This document shows positions 7,761 to 17,106 of a stretch of 64,000 bases of DNA, piece by piece; the first letter of the stretch is position 1; every line of letters starts with the position of its first letter. Source of the stretch: DSUN01 sp035527715. GTDB taxonomy: Bacteria > Planctomycetota > PUPC01 > DSUN01. Position numbers and translations under genes: made by a program. The notes beneath the pieces are model-generated. The model was not told where the DNA came from. It saw only the letters and a program-made list of their open reading frames with translations, and ran no database searches. The stretch spans positions 1 through 64,000 of the forward strand of contig DATKZY010000011.1 in assembly GCA_035527715.1 (NCBI GenBank), in the 5' to 3' direction.

Positions 7761-9830
7761 TCATCTCCTTTCGTCGCCCGGCGCGTCCGCAAGGATGATC
7801 CTCGCCTTCCTGGCGATGAAGCCGGCGGTCGAGCGCCAGGTGAACTTCAGGACGTTGGGCTCGGAGCCGAACTTCAGCCACGCGGCGGGAACGCGAACGG
7901 GCGGGAATTCGTAGTCGCGTCCGTTGCTGAGCTTCGATGTCGCGAGGTCCACCTTGTGGCTGTTCAAGGTGATCTCGCCCTCGCCCCTCTGGTCCCAGTC
8001 GAACAGGGTGAGAACCAGATAGGCGGCGGCAGGATTCGCCTCCTCGACGGGGAGCGCGATGCGCATCTCGCCTGCGGTGCGGTCGCCGCGTTGCTTCTCC
8101 ATGAGATTGATAGGCGGGTCCTTGCTCTCGAAGACACGGCCGACCGCGCCGCCGGTGAGGACGGTGGACCCCGGCGGCGCGAGCCAGGCCCGGCGGGCCC
8201 CGGCGATGGCCTCCACGTAGCTCTTGCCCTGGAGCACGCCATCGGCGAGGGCCTCGCCGTAGCGGCAGGCGCGGGCGTCGTCCTCGGAGTCCATGGGCGG
8301 GCTGTCGGGGCTCCAGAGGTGCTGAGCCGTGAACACGAGGTTGGCGAGGGTGCCGTTCTGCTTCATCAGCTCGTAGTTCATGGGGTGGTAGTAGGAGACG
8401 AAGCCGCCGTAGCAGTCGAGCTTGCCGCGGACCTCGCGCATCTCGGGGCGGCCGGCCCAATGGTCGTTCCCGGCGAACAGGTGCATCACGTCCTTGTAGC
8501 CGTGCCCGCGGAAGAACGGCGTGGCCTTGAAGTCGGGGACATGAAGCGTCTCGCCCTTGACCTTCATGGCGCCGCGGCGAATGTGGCCCTCGGACCAGTT
8601 GTAGACGGCGAGCTTGTCACGCCGCTCGATCAGGTCAATGGCCTTGTAGATGTCCTTGTACCAGCCCTGGTGCTCGCGCACGAGCATGCCGCCGCCGATG
8701 ATGGGCACCTTGCCCAGCTCGAGCACGCGGCCGGTCAGGCGGCTGGCGAACTCCGCGAAGAGCTTCACGGGGTCCTTCCCCTGGCAGAGCTTGCAGACGG
8801 CCCAGCGCGAGCCGTTGTACTCCTGGTACATCTCGTCGAGCGGCACGGCGAAGTGGTCGCCGGGGAGCACCTCCACGATGTCCTCCATCGTCTCGAAGAG
8901 CAGCTTCCAGCTCTCGGGGTTCGAGGGGCACACGTTCACCCGCGATTTCTTCCGCACGCCGCGCATCGTGTCCCACGTCTCGTCGGGGTATAGCTCGGCC
9001 AGGCGCTTGTAGTCGTAGTAGACCCACTGCCAGGAGAGCGAGCCGTCCATGCTCAGGAACTGGCGGGTCGCGAAGCCCACGAGGGCCTTGGCCTGGTCGG
9101 GGGTCAGGACGTCCTGCCAGGCCATCTCGGGATGGCGGCGCATGGGCGTGTTCCACGACGTGCCCTCGACCCACACGTGGTTGAGCCGACAGAAGGCCAT
9201 GAGGCGCAGGAGGTCCCTGAAGTAGGCGTGGGTCACCTCGCCCTCGCGCGGCTTGCCGCGCGGCAGGCCCGCGCGCATGCCCCGGTAGAAGTGATACGGC
9301 GAGTCAACTATCTTGGCGCAGGTGAGCTGGTCGGGCGGGGTGAAGAGCTGGAGCAGGGTGAGCGCGCCGTAGAAGGCGCCCGCGGCGTCGCGGCCCAGGA
9401 CGGCGACGCCCGAGGGCTCGACGGCGAGCACGTAGGCCCCGGCCTTCTCCGCCAGCTCGCCGGCGAGGGCCTTCGCGCGCTGCGCGGCCAGCCGACCCGC
9501 AGAGGCCGTCCCCAAGGAGACATCCGCCGCCCCTGGCGTGTCCGTGGGCGCCTCGTTCACGATGGCGAGGCGGCCGCCCCCCGCGCCGAGCGCTCGCCCC
9601 AGCTCGGCGGAGAGCACCTCGGCCACCCATGCCAGACGCTCGTCGCCGCCCGGCAGCACGAGTCGCGCGTTCTTGCCGAGCGTCAGCCTCGGCCCGAGGA
9701 GTTCCATCTTGGCCGGCTGGGGGAATACGGGCGGCGGGGCCGGCTCCGTGCCGCACTCGCCCCCACGCCAGCCGACCAGCAACGCCGCGACTGCCCACAA
9801 CACATGGCCTAACCGTCGGCGCGCCACCAT
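7761..9830 (-). CDS. Exported GH20-like beta-hexosaminidase family protein
   Basis: This 689-residue protein has an N-terminal export signal (RRLGHVLWAVAALLVGW). A GH20b-type domain follows at about 30-170 (AGAYVLAVEPSGVAVLG, AAGAFYGALTLLQLF), then a TIM barrel. Asp332-Glu333 in VPLDEMYQEY could be the GH20-type Asp-Glu pair that assists hydrolysis of N-acetylhexosaminides. A C-terminal beta-sandwich follows (YLVLTLFDWDQRGEG). The barrel is divergent from classical GH20, so the exact sugar is unknown. The ATG at 9830 has AAGGAG 10 nt upstream. It is the last gene of a leftward operon with the two genes upstream. Confidence 0.7.
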   Translation of the reverse strand: MVARRRLGHVLWAVAALLVGWRGGECGTEPAPPPVFPQPAKMELLGPRLTLGKNARLVLPGGDERLAWVAEVLSAELGRALGAGGGRLAIVNEAPTDTPGAADVSLGTASAGRLAAQRAKALAGELAEKAGAYVLAVEPSGVAVLGRDAAGAFYGALTLLQLFTPPDQLTCAKIVDSPYHFYRGMRAGLPRGKPREGEVTHAYFRDLLRLMAFCRLNHVWVEGTSWNTPMRRHPEMAWQDVLTPDQAKALVGFATRQFLSMDGSLSWQWVYYDYKRLAELYPDETWDTMRGVRKKSRVNVCPSNPESWKLLFETMEDIVEVLPGDHFAVPLDEMYQEYNGSRWAVCKLCQGKDPVKLFAEFASRLTGRVLELGKVPIIGGGMLVREHQGWYKDIYKAIDLIERRDKLAVYNWSEGHIRRGAMKVKGETLHVPDFKATPFFRGHGYKDVMHLFAGNDHWAGRPEMREVRGKLDCYGGFVSYYHPMNYELMKQNGTLANLVFTAQHLWSPDSPPMDSEDDARACRYGEALADGVLQGKSYVEAIAGARRAWLAPPGSTVLTGGAVGRVFESKDPPINLMEKQRGDRTAGEMRIALPVEEANPAAAYLVLTLFDWDQRGEGEITLNSHKVDLATSKLSNGRDYEFPPVRVPAAWLKFGSEPNVLKFTWRSTAGFIARKARIILADAPGDERR

Positions 9831-9872
9831 GGTCAGATCACTCCTTCATCCCATCCCGCACCCGGCCCGCAG

Positions 9873-11363
9873 CTACGGCCCAGGCGTGCGCGGAACAGCG
9901 CCGGTCACAACAGCGACCCAGGGGCCTTTGCCGGGCGGCTGGACGGTTAGGCGCTGGCCGCCCTGCCACTCGACTTCGGCGCCCCATTCTCCCGTGCGGA
10001 TGTCCACCCACTTGCCGCGGAACGTGGCGGCGTGGCCCGTGAGATCGAGGGCCACGGAGCCGCCGTCGGTGAAGAACAGCACATAGCTCGTGCCCGGTTT
10101 CGCAGCGAGGTATGCCTCGTTCGCCTCGCGGTCGGCCAGCAGCTCCATGTGGGGCACGACGTCCCAGAACTTCACCAGGCTCTCGACCTTGCGTGCCGCG
10201 CGGAGGCAGGCCTGGGCGACCTCGTTGAGGCCGATGCCCGCCGTGGGGCGATGGAAGCGGCTCGAAGCCGCGCCGCCAAGCAGGTTGCGCCAGAAGCGCT
10301 CGACGCCGTCCTTGGGCGTGCCCGAGCCCCAGGTCGTCTGCCCTGCCGAGTAGATTTTCGTGTGGTTGAGCGGGCGGGGGGCCTTGGCTATCTGCTTCAC
10401 GATCCACTGGAAGCGGTCCCAGTGGGCCTGGCCGAAGTTGCGGCTGTTGACCTGCGAGACGTCGAGGAAGGTGTAGGTCTCGGGGTGCTCGGTCGCGTGC
10501 TTGAGCTTGTCGCAGGTCTCGGGCTTCCAGGCGTCGTCGAACATGTCGGTGACGCAAACCGCGACGCCCTTCGCCTCGGCCTGCTTGCGGATGAAGGCCA
10601 TCCAGTGCTGGCCCCATTCGACGGGCGAGGAGGTCTCGTTGTCCATGCAGTACAGCACGTTGCCGCGGTCGAGGCTGTAGGAGAGGAGCTTCGCGACGAA
10701 GCGCTCCTGGCAGCGGCGGATGACGTCGTAGCGCTTCTGGTAGCGGCGCATGCCGGGGATGGTGTGGAAGAAGGGCTGCTTGTCCGAGCCGGGATGGTCG
10801 GGGTAGCGGCTGGCGAGGCCGGTCTGCTCGGCGGTGTAGCTGACGTTGTTGTCGGGGTTGTAGGGATGAGCGGCCCAGTTGTCGCGCGCGTAGTCGAAGC
10901 GGTCCCAGACCTCGATCTGCACGACGATGCCGCGCTCGGCGGTGAGGCGGAGCATGGTCTCGAAGCGCCGCCAGTACTCGTCGTTCCATTGCTCGAGATC
11001 GTACTTGCCGTCGGCGAGCCGCTTGAAGGGATAGACCTCGAAGCCGAAGTCGGGGCGGTCGCTCATCGTGTTGCGGATGACATTGCCGCCGACGCTCTTG
11101 AGCAGGTCGAGGTGCTCCTCGATGTCGGGGATTTGGAAGAGACTGTCGTCCTTCGTCCCGCCGATGGGGAGGACGGGCTGCCCCTTGAGCTGCCAGTATC
11201 TCGGGTTCTTCGCCCAGGGCTGGATGCGGTCTTCATTCCTCATTGCTGGCGGCTCCTTTGCCGGCGCCTCGGCCCGAGCAGGGCCGGGCGCGCCCAAAAG
11301 GGCGAGCAGAAGCGCTGCCGATGCGGACGAGCGCCACGCCGTCACTGGAACTCGCAGGGTCAT
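9873..11363 (-). CDS. Exported GH-A-like barrel with collagen-binding-type C-terminus
   Basis: This is a 496-residue secreted protein. The start at 11363 is preferred over an ATG seven codons upstream because AGGAG lies 6 nt before it. A signal peptide follows (SAALLLALLGAPGPARA). The body resembles the DUF4038-like clan GH-A barrels (YWQLKGQPVLPIGGT, LLKSVGGNVIRNTM, IEVWDRFDY). Glu243 in MDNETSS is a candidate acid/base. The end (TSYVLFFTDGGSVALDL, KWVDIRTGEWG) matches the putative collagen-binding beta-sandwich common to these proteins. It lies between two GH20-like genes in the same operon, with about 30-40 nt gaps. The substrate is unknown. Confidence 0.65.
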   Translation of the reverse strand: MTLRVPVTAWRSSASAALLLALLGAPGPARAEAPAKEPPAMRNEDRIQPWAKNPRYWQLKGQPVLPIGGTKDDSLFQIPDIEEHLDLLKSVGGNVIRNTMSDRPDFGFEVYPFKRLADGKYDLEQWNDEYWRRFETMLRLTAERGIVVQIEVWDRFDYARDNWAAHPYNPDNNVSYTAEQTGLASRYPDHPGSDKQPFFHTIPGMRRYQKRYDVIRRCQERFVAKLLSYSLDRGNVLYCMDNETSSPVEWGQHWMAFIRKQAEAKGVAVCVTDMFDDAWKPETCDKLKHATEHPETYTFLDVSQVNSRNFGQAHWDRFQWIVKQIAKAPRPLNHTKIYSAGQTTWGSGTPKDGVERFWRNLLGGAASSRFHRPTAGIGLNEVAQACLRAARKVESLVKFWDVVPHMELLADREANEAYLAAKPGTSYVLFFTDGGSVALDLTGHAATFRGKWVDIRTGEWGAEVEWQGGQRLTVQPPGKGPWVAVVTGAVPRTPGP

Positions 11364-11393
11364 CCCGCTCTCCTGTTCACTCATCTTGGCTGT

Positions 11394-14075
11394 TCAGTTG
11401 CCCACGGTGGTCCGGCCGGACACGGCAAAGAGGAGAAGCGAGACGTCCAGGATGCTGTCGTGCTCGGCGACGACGCGGACGATCTCCTGATCCGGCTTCG
11501 GGTTCACCCACTCCCATTGGAAGAGGTGGACGGCGTCGCCATTGGCATCCTCGATGGCCCAAGTGTACCGGTTGTCGAGGGTCGCGCGAGTCGCACTGGC
11601 CGTGTCGAAGCGCTTGACGTTGCCCGTCAGCCGCACGGGGAGGACCGCCTGCGAGCCGTCGGCGTAATGGACGGTATAGTTGCCGCACGGCCAGCCGTAC
11701 ATCCACTCGCGGACGCGGACGCCGGCGACGGCTTTGTCGTGCGGGTCGTTGATGAAGGCGGAGTGCAGAAAGAGGAGCGAGGCGAAGCGGCCCTGCACGG
11801 GCAACGCGACGGCCTTGGAGTCCTTGCGCAGTATCAGGCAGTCGTTGCCCTCGCCGCCGGCGAGCCGCGTGGGGATGAAGCCGATCTCTTGGACGCCCCC
11901 GGGCAGGTCCACCGGCCGCGCGTGCCGGGCATAGGTGTCGGGTTTGGCCTCTCTCAGGAACGCGCTGAAGCTGTGCGTCAGCGCAGGGCCGAGATCGAGC
12001 GGTTCCACCCGGGCGCTGGCGTGCGGGTTGGGCCGAATGGCCAGCAAGTGCTCGACGGCCACCAGGCGGGCGGGGTCAGGTCGGTCGTCGCGAGCGAAGT
12101 TCCAGGCGTAGTCGGCGACGCGGATCACGTTGCTCATGGACCACAGCGACGAGTACTCGTCGAGCAGGTGCGCCCTGTCGTTGCCGAACGAGTAGATGCC
12201 CTTGCCGAAGCCCATGACGCGGGCCTTGGCCTCGTCGCTCAGGGTGAACATGCCGGTGGCGTTCGGCCACACGCGGAAGCCGCGGTCGGTGAAGTAGCGG
12301 ATCTCCTTGTCGGTGTTCCCGCCGCTCCAGAGCGACAGGATGATGTCCTTCGGGAACGCATCAATGATCTTGTAGGTGTCGAAGCGCTTGCCGTTGTGGT
12401 AGGGCGAGAGCATGTCCTCGAAGATCATCATCGTGATGCCGCGCGGCTTCAGCCAGGCGTTGAGCCGCACGTGGAAGTCGAGGAACGCCTCGGCTCGGGT
12501 CTTGCCGCGGAGCCGCTCGTCGGGCGTCTCGCCCTCCTTACGGTCGTGCCACCACTCGTCGGACTTCGGGCTGAGGTACTTCGGTTGGAGGGCCTCGATG
12601 GCGTCGAGCATGCAGTCGCGGACGATGGGGTCGTGGTCGGGATGGGTGACGTCGCCCTGACTGGCCCAGCCCTTCTCGCGCAACTCGGGGTGGTAGCCGA
12701 TGGTGAGCCACCAGTTGGCGTGGCCGCCGATCTGCCAGGCGGGGCAAAGGTCAACGAAATGGTCGCGGCAGAACTGCCCGAAGCGCCGCAGGTCGGCGAG
12801 CGAATAGATCCTTTCGGTGCCGTTGAACTCGGGGCGGCGCTCGTAGCGCACGACGGCCGACAGGTCTATGAACAAGGTGTTGATCTTGTTGCCGGCGATG
12901 AAGCGGTCGGTCCAGTCAATGAGATACTCGATGCCGCGCTTCTCCCCGACCGCGTAGTTGCGAAACGTGTGGGGGTGCTCCAGGCGGATGAGGCGGTTCA
13001 GCGTGTCGGGCCAGTCGTGAATCTCCACGCACGGCACGGGAGCCGCATCCGTCGGCTTCTTGAGGGCGTGCTTGAGCAACTGGAAAAACGTGACCGTGCC
13101 GTAGTAGAGCCCGGGCTCGTCGGCGCCCGTGATGACGACCCGGCCCTTCTCGACGGCGAGGGCGTAGCCCTGGGGCTTGAGCAATGCCTCCTTGGGCTGG
13201 CCGCGATTCGTGCCCGCGAGGCGCAGGACCACGCCGGCGTCGGGTAGTGCGCCGCCGAAGGTCTGAGTGGCGAGCCGCTGGCCCGTGTAGCCGTAGTAGC
13301 GGTCGGCGAAGAGCTGGGCAGTGCGACGCGTCCGCTCCGTGGCGGCCCTCTCCAGGGAGAGCGCCCAGGGCCTGCGCGCAGGGAAGGCCCCCTCGTGCCA
13401 GGCGACCTGCTTCGGCTGTGGCGAGAGGATCGGCTCGGCGAAGCGGTCCGGCACGAGGCCGCCTTCGAGGGCATCGCCCGCGTTGGCCTTTACCTGGAGC
13501 AGTGCCATCCGCCGCAGGCGATACGTCAGGTCGGTCGCGTGTCGCCCGGCGTCCAGGGTGAGCATCACGTACGCGAGCAGCTCCCAGCGGGGCGGGTGCT
13601 TCTCCCGGCGGAAGCCGCCCTCGACGAGGTAGTCGTGCCGGCCCTTCTCGAGGGTGAGGTCGTGGCTCAGTTGCGACCTGTCGGAGAAGGCCACGGTCAC
13701 GCCGATGTGGGGGTAGTCGTCGCGGTCGCAGTCGAGGACGAGCCTGATGCCCCGATACTGCATCCCCTCGTCGGGGTCGGGCGCCTTCTCGAAGTACAGC
13801 GTGGAGCAGGCCATGCCCTGCCGGCCGCGGAAGGTGAACTCGACCCACTGCTCGCCGTCCCGCGTTACGGCTTGGGCGACGGGCACGAGATCGCTCCCCT
13901 TCCTCCAACTGGCCGTGTAGTCCCTGATGGCGGCCAGGTCGTGGCGGCCGGCCTCAAAGAGGAGCAGTTCGCCGCCCTCTTTCAAGGGGCTGAGGACCGG
14001 CGCCTCGGCCGCCGCCGCCGATGAGAGGGCCACCACCAGCCCCATCGGCCCGGCAAGGAGCGTGCCCCGACTCAT
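11394..14075 (-). CDS. Large exported GH20-like glycosidase
   Basis: This 893-residue protein has a signal peptide (GPMGLVVALSSAAAAEA). Residues to about 215 form an N-terminal beta-sandwich, perhaps carbohydrate-binding. A GH20b domain follows at about 225-340 (RLAGTNRGQPKEALLK, YALAVEKGRVVITGADE, YYGTVTFFQLLKHAL), then a TIM barrel from about 360. Asp506-Glu507 in SPKSDEWWHD could be the catalytic pair. The C-terminal domain (EWMYGWPCGNYTVHYADG) is beta-rich. ATG has AAGGA upstream and a promoter at 14129-14157. It is the first gene of a three-gene leftward operon. Activity on N-acetylhexosamine glycans is the family expectation, but the barrel is distant from characterised members. Confidence 0.68.
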   Translation of the reverse strand: MSRGTLLAGPMGLVVALSSAAAAEAPVLSPLKEGGELLLFEAGRHDLAAIRDYTASWRKGSDLVPVAQAVTRDGEQWVEFTFRGRQGMACSTLYFEKAPDPDEGMQYRGIRLVLDCDRDDYPHIGVTVAFSDRSQLSHDLTLEKGRHDYLVEGGFRREKHPPRWELLAYVMLTLDAGRHATDLTYRLRRMALLQVKANAGDALEGGLVPDRFAEPILSPQPKQVAWHEGAFPARRPWALSLERAATERTRRTAQLFADRYYGYTGQRLATQTFGGALPDAGVVLRLAGTNRGQPKEALLKPQGYALAVEKGRVVITGADEPGLYYGTVTFFQLLKHALKKPTDAAPVPCVEIHDWPDTLNRLIRLEHPHTFRNYAVGEKRGIEYLIDWTDRFIAGNKINTLFIDLSAVVRYERRPEFNGTERIYSLADLRRFGQFCRDHFVDLCPAWQIGGHANWWLTIGYHPELREKGWASQGDVTHPDHDPIVRDCMLDAIEALQPKYLSPKSDEWWHDRKEGETPDERLRGKTRAEAFLDFHVRLNAWLKPRGITMMIFEDMLSPYHNGKRFDTYKIIDAFPKDIILSLWSGGNTDKEIRYFTDRGFRVWPNATGMFTLSDEAKARVMGFGKGIYSFGNDRAHLLDEYSSLWSMSNVIRVADYAWNFARDDRPDPARLVAVEHLLAIRPNPHASARVEPLDLGPALTHSFSAFLREAKPDTYARHARPVDLPGGVQEIGFIPTRLAGGEGNDCLILRKDSKAVALPVQGRFASLLFLHSAFINDPHDKAVAGVRVREWMYGWPCGNYTVHYADGSQAVLPVRLTGNVKRFDTASATRATLDNRYTWAIEDANGDAVHLFQWEWVNPKPDQEIVRVVAEHDSILDVSLLLFAVSGRTTVGN

Positions 14076-14128
14076 TGGCCGTCCTTCACTGTCACGTCGC
14101 TCGGGCGGTCGGTCGCCATGCGAACAAG

Positions 14129-14157
14129 ATGATAGCAGGCAGGGTGCGGGCGTTCAA
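14129..14157 (-). promoter_or_regulatory. Promoter for the leftward GH20-like operon
   Basis: On the minus strand TTGAAC and TATCAT are separated by 17 bp, about 50 nt upstream of the start at 14075. It is back to back with the rightward promoter at 14175-14202. Confidence 0.5.
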
Positions 14158-14174
14158 CACCCCGTGCGTCCCGC

Positions 14175-14202
14175 TTGAACTGCCGCAACCTTTCGCTAGA
14201 CT
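14175..14202 (+). promoter_or_regulatory. Promoter for the rightward 12-kb operon
   Basis: TTGAAC and TAGACT are separated by 16 bp on the plus strand, about 115 nt before the start at 14317. The divergent pair shares a 17-bp gap that could hold an operator, but no clear palindrome is visible in it. Confidence 0.4.
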
Positions 14203-14316
14203 CGCTCTCAACGAGCCGTGGCCCCGGGGTGTCAAGCTCCCGGCAAACGCTACGCGCCGCGGACTGCCTCCGAAACCCCGCGAGGCGCAGCTCGAGCGGC
14301 GACTGGAGGCCCGATG

Positions 14317-15891
14317 ATGGTTCACAAAGTGGCCGCAGCGGCCGTCGTCCTGTTGTGCGCGCTTACCTGCTGCCCGCTGCCCGCCGATGGCGGCGAGTTG
14401 GGGCACCTGGGGCGCTTCGCCAGGTGGGCGAAGATCGAGATCGTTCTCGCCGGGCCGCCGTCCCGGGGCACAGGGAACCCCAACCCGTTCAGTCTGTTCG
14501 TGGACGTGGTCTTCACCAGCCCCGCGGGCAAGCAGGCGACGGTGCCCGGCTTCTACGATGGCGATGGCAAGGGTAGCCTCGACGGCAACGCGTGGAAAGT
14601 CCGCTTCTCCGCCGACGAAGTCGGCGAGTGGACCTTCATCTCGAAGAGCGCGCACAAGCCGCTCGACGCCTACGGCGGCTCGTTCACGGTGACCGCTGTG
14701 CCCGAGGACGCCCAGGGCTTCTGGAAGTGGGGCCGCCTGGAGGCCGTCGGCACGCCCGAGAACGGGCTCCGCTACCTGAAGTTCCGCGACGGCCCTTACT
14801 GGCTCAAGGCCGGCTGTGATGATCCCGAGAACTTCCTCGGCCGGTGCAGGAACTACGACACGCCCGAGAAGCGCAAGGCCGCCGTGGATTACTTGGCCAG
14901 CAAGGGCATCAACTCCCTCTACATCATGACCCACAACATTGACGGCGACGACAAGGACGTGTGGCCCTGGCTCGGGAAGACCCCCGCTGAGGCCAAACCC
15001 AACGCCTGCACCGCCGCCCGCTTCGACATCGCAAAGCTGGAGGGATGGCGCGACCTCTTCGAGCACATGCAGACAAAGGGCGTCGTCCCCTATCTCATCC
15101 TCGAGGACGACAGCGCCTGGGCGAAGTACGACCATGCCCGCTACTACCGCGAGATGATCGCTCGCTTCGGCTACCTGCCCGCGCTGCTGTTCAACTTCAA
15201 CGAAGAGTACAACGAGAACTACCGCCTCCCCGCGGCTCTCGCGCACATGGAGCACCTTCGCGACAACGATCCCTATCGGCACCCTCGCGGGATACACAAC
15301 GTCAACAGCCCGACGAACGAATACGTAGATGCGCCGCAGGTGGACTTCACGGCGATTCAGACGGGCGGCAAAGACCCGCTCGACCACAACCGCTTGGCCA
15401 TACAGTGGATCGAGCGCTGTGAGGAGCGGAAACAGCGGGTCCTCGTGGTTGGCTTCGACGAGGGCCGCCCCGAGGAGGATCGCCGGGCCTGGTGGGCCGT
15501 CTACCTCGGCGGCGGGGTGTGGGAAGCCCATGTGCGTCCCCCCTACGACCGGCCGATGGCGACCTGGGACACCCTGTGGACCCAACTTGGCGGCACCCGC
15601 GCCTTCATGGAATCGCTGCCCTTCTGGGAAATGGAGCCGAGCAACGCGCTGGTCAAGGCAGGCAAAGCCTTCTGCCTGGCCAAGCCCGGCCACGTCTACG
15701 CGCTCTATCTTCCGGAAGGCGGAGAGATCGGCATCGAACTCCCGTCGGGCGCCGAGTATGATATTGCCTGGTGGAACCCGGCCAATGGCGCAACGGGCCA
15801 ATTTCAGGGCGAGCGGCGCGTGGCCGGCGGCGCCCAGCGATTCCTCGCCCCAGGCAGGGGCGACTGGGCATTGCGGATCACAAAACGTTGA
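14317..15891 (+). CDS. Exported DUF5060 protein with GH-A-like barrel
   Basis: This is a 524-residue protein. ATG at 14317 is chosen because GGAGG lies 7 nt upstream; an adjacent ATG at 14314 is also possible. A signal peptide (AAAAVVLLCALTCCPLPA) precedes a DUF5060 beta-sandwich (FVDVVFTSPAGKQATVPG, YDGDGKGS, VGEWTFISKS). A GH-A-like barrel follows (YWLKAGCDDPENFLG, YLASKGINSLYIM), with Glu296 in NFNEEYNE as candidate acid/base. A collagen-binding-type domain ends the protein (YALYLPEGGEIGIEL). It opens a rightward operon of closely spaced exported proteins. Related proteins are annotated as glycosidase-like, mostly without tested substrates. Confidence 0.72.
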   Translation: MVHKVAAAAVVLLCALTCCPLPADGGELGHLGRFARWAKIEIVLAGPPSRGTGNPNPFSLFVDVVFTSPAGKQATVPGFYDGDGKGSLDGNAWKVRFSADEVGEWTFISKSAHKPLDAYGGSFTVTAVPEDAQGFWKWGRLEAVGTPENGLRYLKFRDGPYWLKAGCDDPENFLGRCRNYDTPEKRKAAVDYLASKGINSLYIMTHNIDGDDKDVWPWLGKTPAEAKPNACTAARFDIAKLEGWRDLFEHMQTKGVVPYLILEDDSAWAKYDHARYYREMIARFGYLPALLFNFNEEYNENYRLPAALAHMEHLRDNDPYRHPRGIHNVNSPTNEYVDAPQVDFTAIQTGGKDPLDHNRLAIQWIERCEERKQRVLVVGFDEGRPEEDRRAWWAVYLGGGVWEAHVRPPYDRPMATWDTLWTQLGGTRAFMESLPFWEMEPSNALVKAGKAFCLAKPGHVYALYLPEGGEIGIELPSGAEYDIAWWNPANGATGQFQGERRVAGGAQRFLAPGRGDWALRITKR

Positions 15892-15905
15892 GAGGAGCGT
15901 GAGAC

Positions 15906-17060
15906 ATGCGCGAGCGCGCGGTGTTGGTAGTGCGGCGGGGTCTGCTCCTCGTTGCCCTTGGCATCGTTCGGGCGGCCGGAGGCGACTACTTCCCGCCGCC
16001 GGAGGCCCAGGGCGGCTGGCGGAAGCTTGACGCGCCCGACGAAATCCGGCGGCTGGCGGGCATGGACCCCGAGAAGCTGGCCGCGCTGAGGGACTGGCTC
16101 CACAAGTCCGACACCCGCCCCTTCGCCGCCGTCGTCATCCGCCGCGGGTATGTCGTCCTCGAGGTCGAGCGCGGGAACAGCTCGAAGGCCGATGCCCGCA
16201 ACATCAAGTCGTGCGCCAAGGCCATCTGCGCCACCGTCCTCGCCATCGCGTCCCAGGAAAGCCAGGAGGGGCGCACGCCGAAGAAGATGAGCTTCGACGA
16301 CCCGGCCTTCAACTTCCTCCCCTGGGCCAAGCCGCTCAGCGACCCGCGCAAGGCCCAGATTCGGGTCAAGCAGCTTCTCAACCACACCTCGGGCCTCGCC
16401 CCGGAGGCCACGGGCGCGCGGAACAGCGGCCCCTGGGAATACGTCCTCGGCCACAGCGGTGACCCGAAGACCGCGAAGCTCGCCTTCGACCCCGGCACCG
16501 ACCTGGGCTACTCGACCCATGGCCTCTACCACGCCGCACTCGTCTGCGAGGACGTCATCGGCGTGCCCTACGACAAGTTCGCCATCGAGAAGCTCCTCAA
16601 GCCGCTGGGCATCGGGAAATGGTGGTTTGAGTTCTTCGACGGCAAGATCGGCCGGCACCCTTCGCACGCCCTCGGCCTGCCGGCCCGCGAGAGCGCCCGC
16701 ATCTGCTACTGCATGCTCCAGGGCGGACGCTGGGGTGAGAGGCAGGTGGTCCCCAAGTGGTTCGTCGACGAGACGGCGAAGCCGACCCACTCGGTCGAGG
16801 GCATCAAGAGCTTCAAGCGCGACGCCGTATCGTTCTCCCACGGCTGGGAGCTTCCCGGGCGGCTGAGCGACGAGCGCGGCAAGGGCATCCCGCGCGACGC
16901 CCGCTTCAAGCCCGGCTCGGGCGGCCAACTCATCGCCTTCGTGCCCAGCCTGGACCTCGTCATCACCCGCCAGACCGGCGGCAGTGGCCAGTGGGCCTAC
17001 GAGGAATACCTGCGCCTCGCATGCGAGGCCGTTCTGGGCACGCCGGGGCCGAGCAAGTAG
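15906..17060 (+). CDS. Exported class C beta-lactamase-fold serine hydrolase
   Basis: This 384-residue protein begins with a short hydrophobic export segment (LLLVALGIVRAAGG). The SxxK nucleophile motif is Ser102-Cys-Ala-Lys105. Downstream are QLLNHTSGLAPEA, the YST triad that stands for YxN in this family, and a C-terminal KPGSGGQLIAFVPSLD. Such proteins are esterases, peptidases or transacylases. In a glycan-degrading operon an acetyl- or feruloyl-type esterase is a reasonable but unproven guess. GAGGAG precedes the ATG. It is 14 nt after the DUF5060 gene and 46 nt before a DUF4185 gene, the first of three such pairs. Confidence 0.8.
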   Translation: MRERAVLVVRRGLLLVALGIVRAAGGDYFPPPEAQGGWRKLDAPDEIRRLAGMDPEKLAALRDWLHKSDTRPFAAVVIRRGYVVLEVERGNSSKADARNIKSCAKAICATVLAIASQESQEGRTPKKMSFDDPAFNFLPWAKPLSDPRKAQIRVKQLLNHTSGLAPEATGARNSGPWEYVLGHSGDPKTAKLAFDPGTDLGYSTHGLYHAALVCEDVIGVPYDKFAIEKLLKPLGIGKWWFEFFDGKIGRHPSHALGLPARESARICYCMLQGGRWGERQVVPKWFVDETAKPTHSVEGIKSFKRDAVSFSHGWELPGRLSDERGKGIPRDARFKPGSGGQLIAFVPSLDLVITRQTGGSGQWAYEEYLRLACEAVLGTPGPSK

Positions 17061-17106
17061 CGGCGACAGCGCCTGACAACAGCCGGCTCAGGAGAAGGAG
17101 TGGGCG